Shown: piece after piece, positions 5,706-5,873 of the stretch
Numbering within the stretch: position 1 is the stretch's first letter
Layout of the letters: each line of letters starts with the position of its first letter
DNA from: Acidobacteriota bacterium
GTDB lineage: Bacteria > Acidobacteriota > Polarisedimenticolia > QHYA01
DNA: 5,873 nt
Direction of reading: 5' to 3'
Assembly (NCBI GenBank): GCA_003223995.1
Contig: QHYA01000254.1
Span: forward strand, 1-5,873
Program-made: the position numbers and the translations under genes
Notes under the pieces: generated by a model
Seen by the model: only the letters and a program-made list of their open reading frames with translations
Database searches by the model: none
Told to the model about the DNA's origin: nothing

Positions 5706-5873
5706 GAAGATGTGCGCCTTGATGCGTTCCGGTTTGTGATGCCAGATCGGCCGGACGGACAGATCGCTCTTGTGAATCCGGAATGCGGCTTCAGCCTCGG
5801 TGAGCTGGATGTAGGTTCGCCAGAGATCCTCTGGGGACCATCCTGACACGTTCGTGCGCAGGATGTAGCACCC
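5703..5873 (-). pseudogene. IS1634/IS4-type transposase, C-terminal-region fragment (continues past right edge)
   Basis: The minus strand from the right edge reads GCYILRTNVSGWSPEDLWRT, then YIQLTEAEAAFRIHK and SDLSVRPIWHHKPERIKAHIF. This is a strongly conserved block of IS1634/IS4-type transposases. YxxLxxxExxxxxxK matches the YREK signature around the third catalytic residue, with Leu in place of Arg; the Glu of TEAEAAF is the catalytic acid. A full transposase would continue after KAHIF with a CFLA-like hydrophobic segment and about 100 more residues. Instead the frame enters the antisense of the ELWxxDGT gene at 5705, so the C-terminus is lost. The N-terminal portion lies outside the window and may be intact or not. 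The frame stays open to 4698, but that is antisense noise. Confidence 0.85.

Overview
The window looks like a high-GC Gram-negative bacterial chromosome. I infer Acidobacteriota or a related environmental lineage, from an exported ELWxxDGT-repeat protein with a DGDGIPG...EGSYG-type C-terminal domain and from what looks like the 3' end of an apolipoprotein N-acyltransferase gene. The phylum is a guess from family experience, not a measurement.

Layout from left to right. Bases 2-160 (+) hold the probable 3' end of lnt. Its last codons run into bases 71-248, a diverged second copy of the 5' region of the neighbouring plsC gene, with a decayed promoter and the first 20 codons. The intact plsC-type acyltransferase lies on the minus strand (314-997) with a plausible promoter at 1087-1115. 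A glycogen debranching enzyme (1247-3091, +) is transcribed divergently. Its catalytic domain is complete, but its N-terminal domain appears to lack the usual first ~50 residues.

Bases 3092-3863 are a graveyard of insertion sequences. A plus-strand fragment resembling the N-terminal part of an IS91-type transposase (about 3250-3360) directly abuts a minus-strand N-terminal fragment of an IS701-type DDE transposase (about 3361-3781). The latter has a candidate element end near 3860. A non-coding leader of about 240 bp follows. A secreted protein with eight ELWxxDGT repeats (4105-5705, +) then reads through in two frames, which a single base added near a G5 run at 4830-4834 would join. Its stop codon lies exactly at the junction with the C-terminal part of an IS1634/IS4-type transposase (5703-5873, -), which continues past the right edge.

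Functionally, plsC (phospholipid synthesis) and lnt (lipoprotein acylation) are both envelope-lipid genes, and the debranching enzyme belongs to glycogen metabolism. I see no coherent operon or new defence or biosynthetic system. The notable theme is the density of broken or rearranged genes: three transposase fragments, one duplicated gene head, one 5'-truncated enzyme and one frameshifted surface protein in under 6 kb.
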